Assembly (NCBI RefSeq): GCF_050033475.1
Contig: NZ_CP188319.1
Span: 1,612,001-1,676,000 of the forward strand
DNA length: 64,000 nucleotides
Reading direction: 5' to 3'
From: Cetobacterium sp050033475
Lineage (GTDB): Bacteria; Fusobacteriota; Fusobacteriia; Fusobacteriales; Fusobacteriaceae
Each line of letters opens with the position of its first letter. Position 1 is the stretch's first letter. The translations under genes and the position numbers were made by a program. The notes beneath the pieces are model-generated. The model worked only from the letters and a program-made list of their open reading frames with translations, did no database searches and had not been told where the DNA came from. This document shows positions 63,799 to 64,000 of this stretch, one piece after another.

Positions 63799-63813
63799 CT
63801 ACTATATAGTTTC
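63799..63813 (-). other. 23S rRNA processing stem, 5' arm
   Basis: CTACTATATAGTTTC, the exact partner of 60785-60799. Confidence 0.75.
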
Positions 63814-63837
63814 CAATGTCCAAAATGATAATGTTAA

Positions 63838-63913
63838 TGGTGGAGATAAGCGGAGTCGAACCGCTGACCTACGCAGTGCAAGTGCGTTGCTCTCCCAACT
63901 GAGCTATATCCCC
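63838..63913 (-). tRNA. tRNA-Ala (TGC)
   Basis: Minus-strand tRNA beginning GGGGATATAGCTC, anticodon loop CTTGCAC (TGC), T-loop GGTTCGACTCC and encoded CCA, in the 16S-23S spacer. Confidence 0.96.
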
Positions 63914-63916
63914 ATA

Positions 63917-63993
63917 TGGTGCGTTTGAGTGGACTCGAACCACCGACCTCACGCTTATCAGGCGTGTGCTCTAACCACCTGAGCTACAAACGC
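63917..63993 (-). tRNA. tRNA-Ile (GAT)
   Basis: Minus-strand tRNA beginning GCGTTTGTAGCTC, anticodon loop CTGATAA (GAT), T-loop GGTTCGAGTCC and encoded CCA, three bases from tRNA-Ala. The 16S gene should lie beyond the right edge. Confidence 0.96.
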
Positions 63994-64000
63994 ATATAGA

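Overview
The window is AT-rich DNA with strong AGGAGG-type ribosome sites. It encodes a MipA/OmpV-type outer-membrane protein ending in Phe, lipoproteins, a tyrosine phenol-lyase and a choline microcompartment, next to a low-GC rRNA operon. Together these suggest an anaerobic diderm fermenter, most likely a member of the Fusobacteriota. This is inference from gene content; a 23S rRNA search would settle it.

Positions 1-13931 (all minus strand) look like one operon of about ten genes. In transcription order they are: cysteine desulfurase, an unknown protein, a PAPS-reductase-like sulfur enzyme with a two-cluster ferredoxin tail, a DUF4007-like protein, a 1133-aa ATPase, an unknown protein, a second DUF4007-like protein, a small unknown protein, a second large ATPase, and a gene cut by the window edge. 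It resembles sulfur-based DNA modification/defence systems (Dnd, BrxP-containing BREX) but matches none of the standard gene sets. It appears to hold a duplicated DUF4007/ATPase module, and it is the best candidate for an undescribed system here.

Positions 14258-28266 hold housekeeping and accessory genes: an acetyltransferase, a TPR-like diguanylate cyclase, tRNA-Ser and tRNA-Leu, an AlaX-type editing protein, rlmN, a class A PBP, tyrosine phenol-lyase, a degenerate 5'-nucleotidase-like protein, a sulfonate/nitrate-type ABC transporter with a DMT exporter, and a divergent XRE-cupin regulator.

Positions 28314-42762 form a choline-degrading glycyl-radical microcompartment locus: four BMC-H shell genes, one EutN vertex gene, cutC/cutD, two aldehyde dehydrogenase homologues (one without the catalytic Cys), PduL, EutJ, EutQ-like and EutT-like proteins, a DMT transporter, a MerR regulator and an Fe-alcohol dehydrogenase. 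Choline would be split to trimethylamine and acetaldehyde; acetaldehyde would go to acetyl-CoA and acetyl-phosphate, or to ethanol. A promoter with a 20-bp spacer in front of the operon fits MerR-type activation.

Positions 42922-56127 carry an MBL-fold hydrolase, MORN, VTC and DUF4956 genes, a HAD phosphatase, an outer-membrane protein, a glycosyltransferase-deacetylase fusion, an M29 aminopeptidase, an FMN-riboswitch-controlled ribH-ribD-ribE-ribBA operon, and an MFS/GntR pair. Positions 56248-63993 carry a lipoprotein, an esterase, asnS, a DUF896 gene and rodA, followed by the minus-strand end of an rRNA operon (tRNA-Ile, tRNA-Ala, 23S, 5S, tRNA-Asn); its 16S gene lies beyond the right edge.
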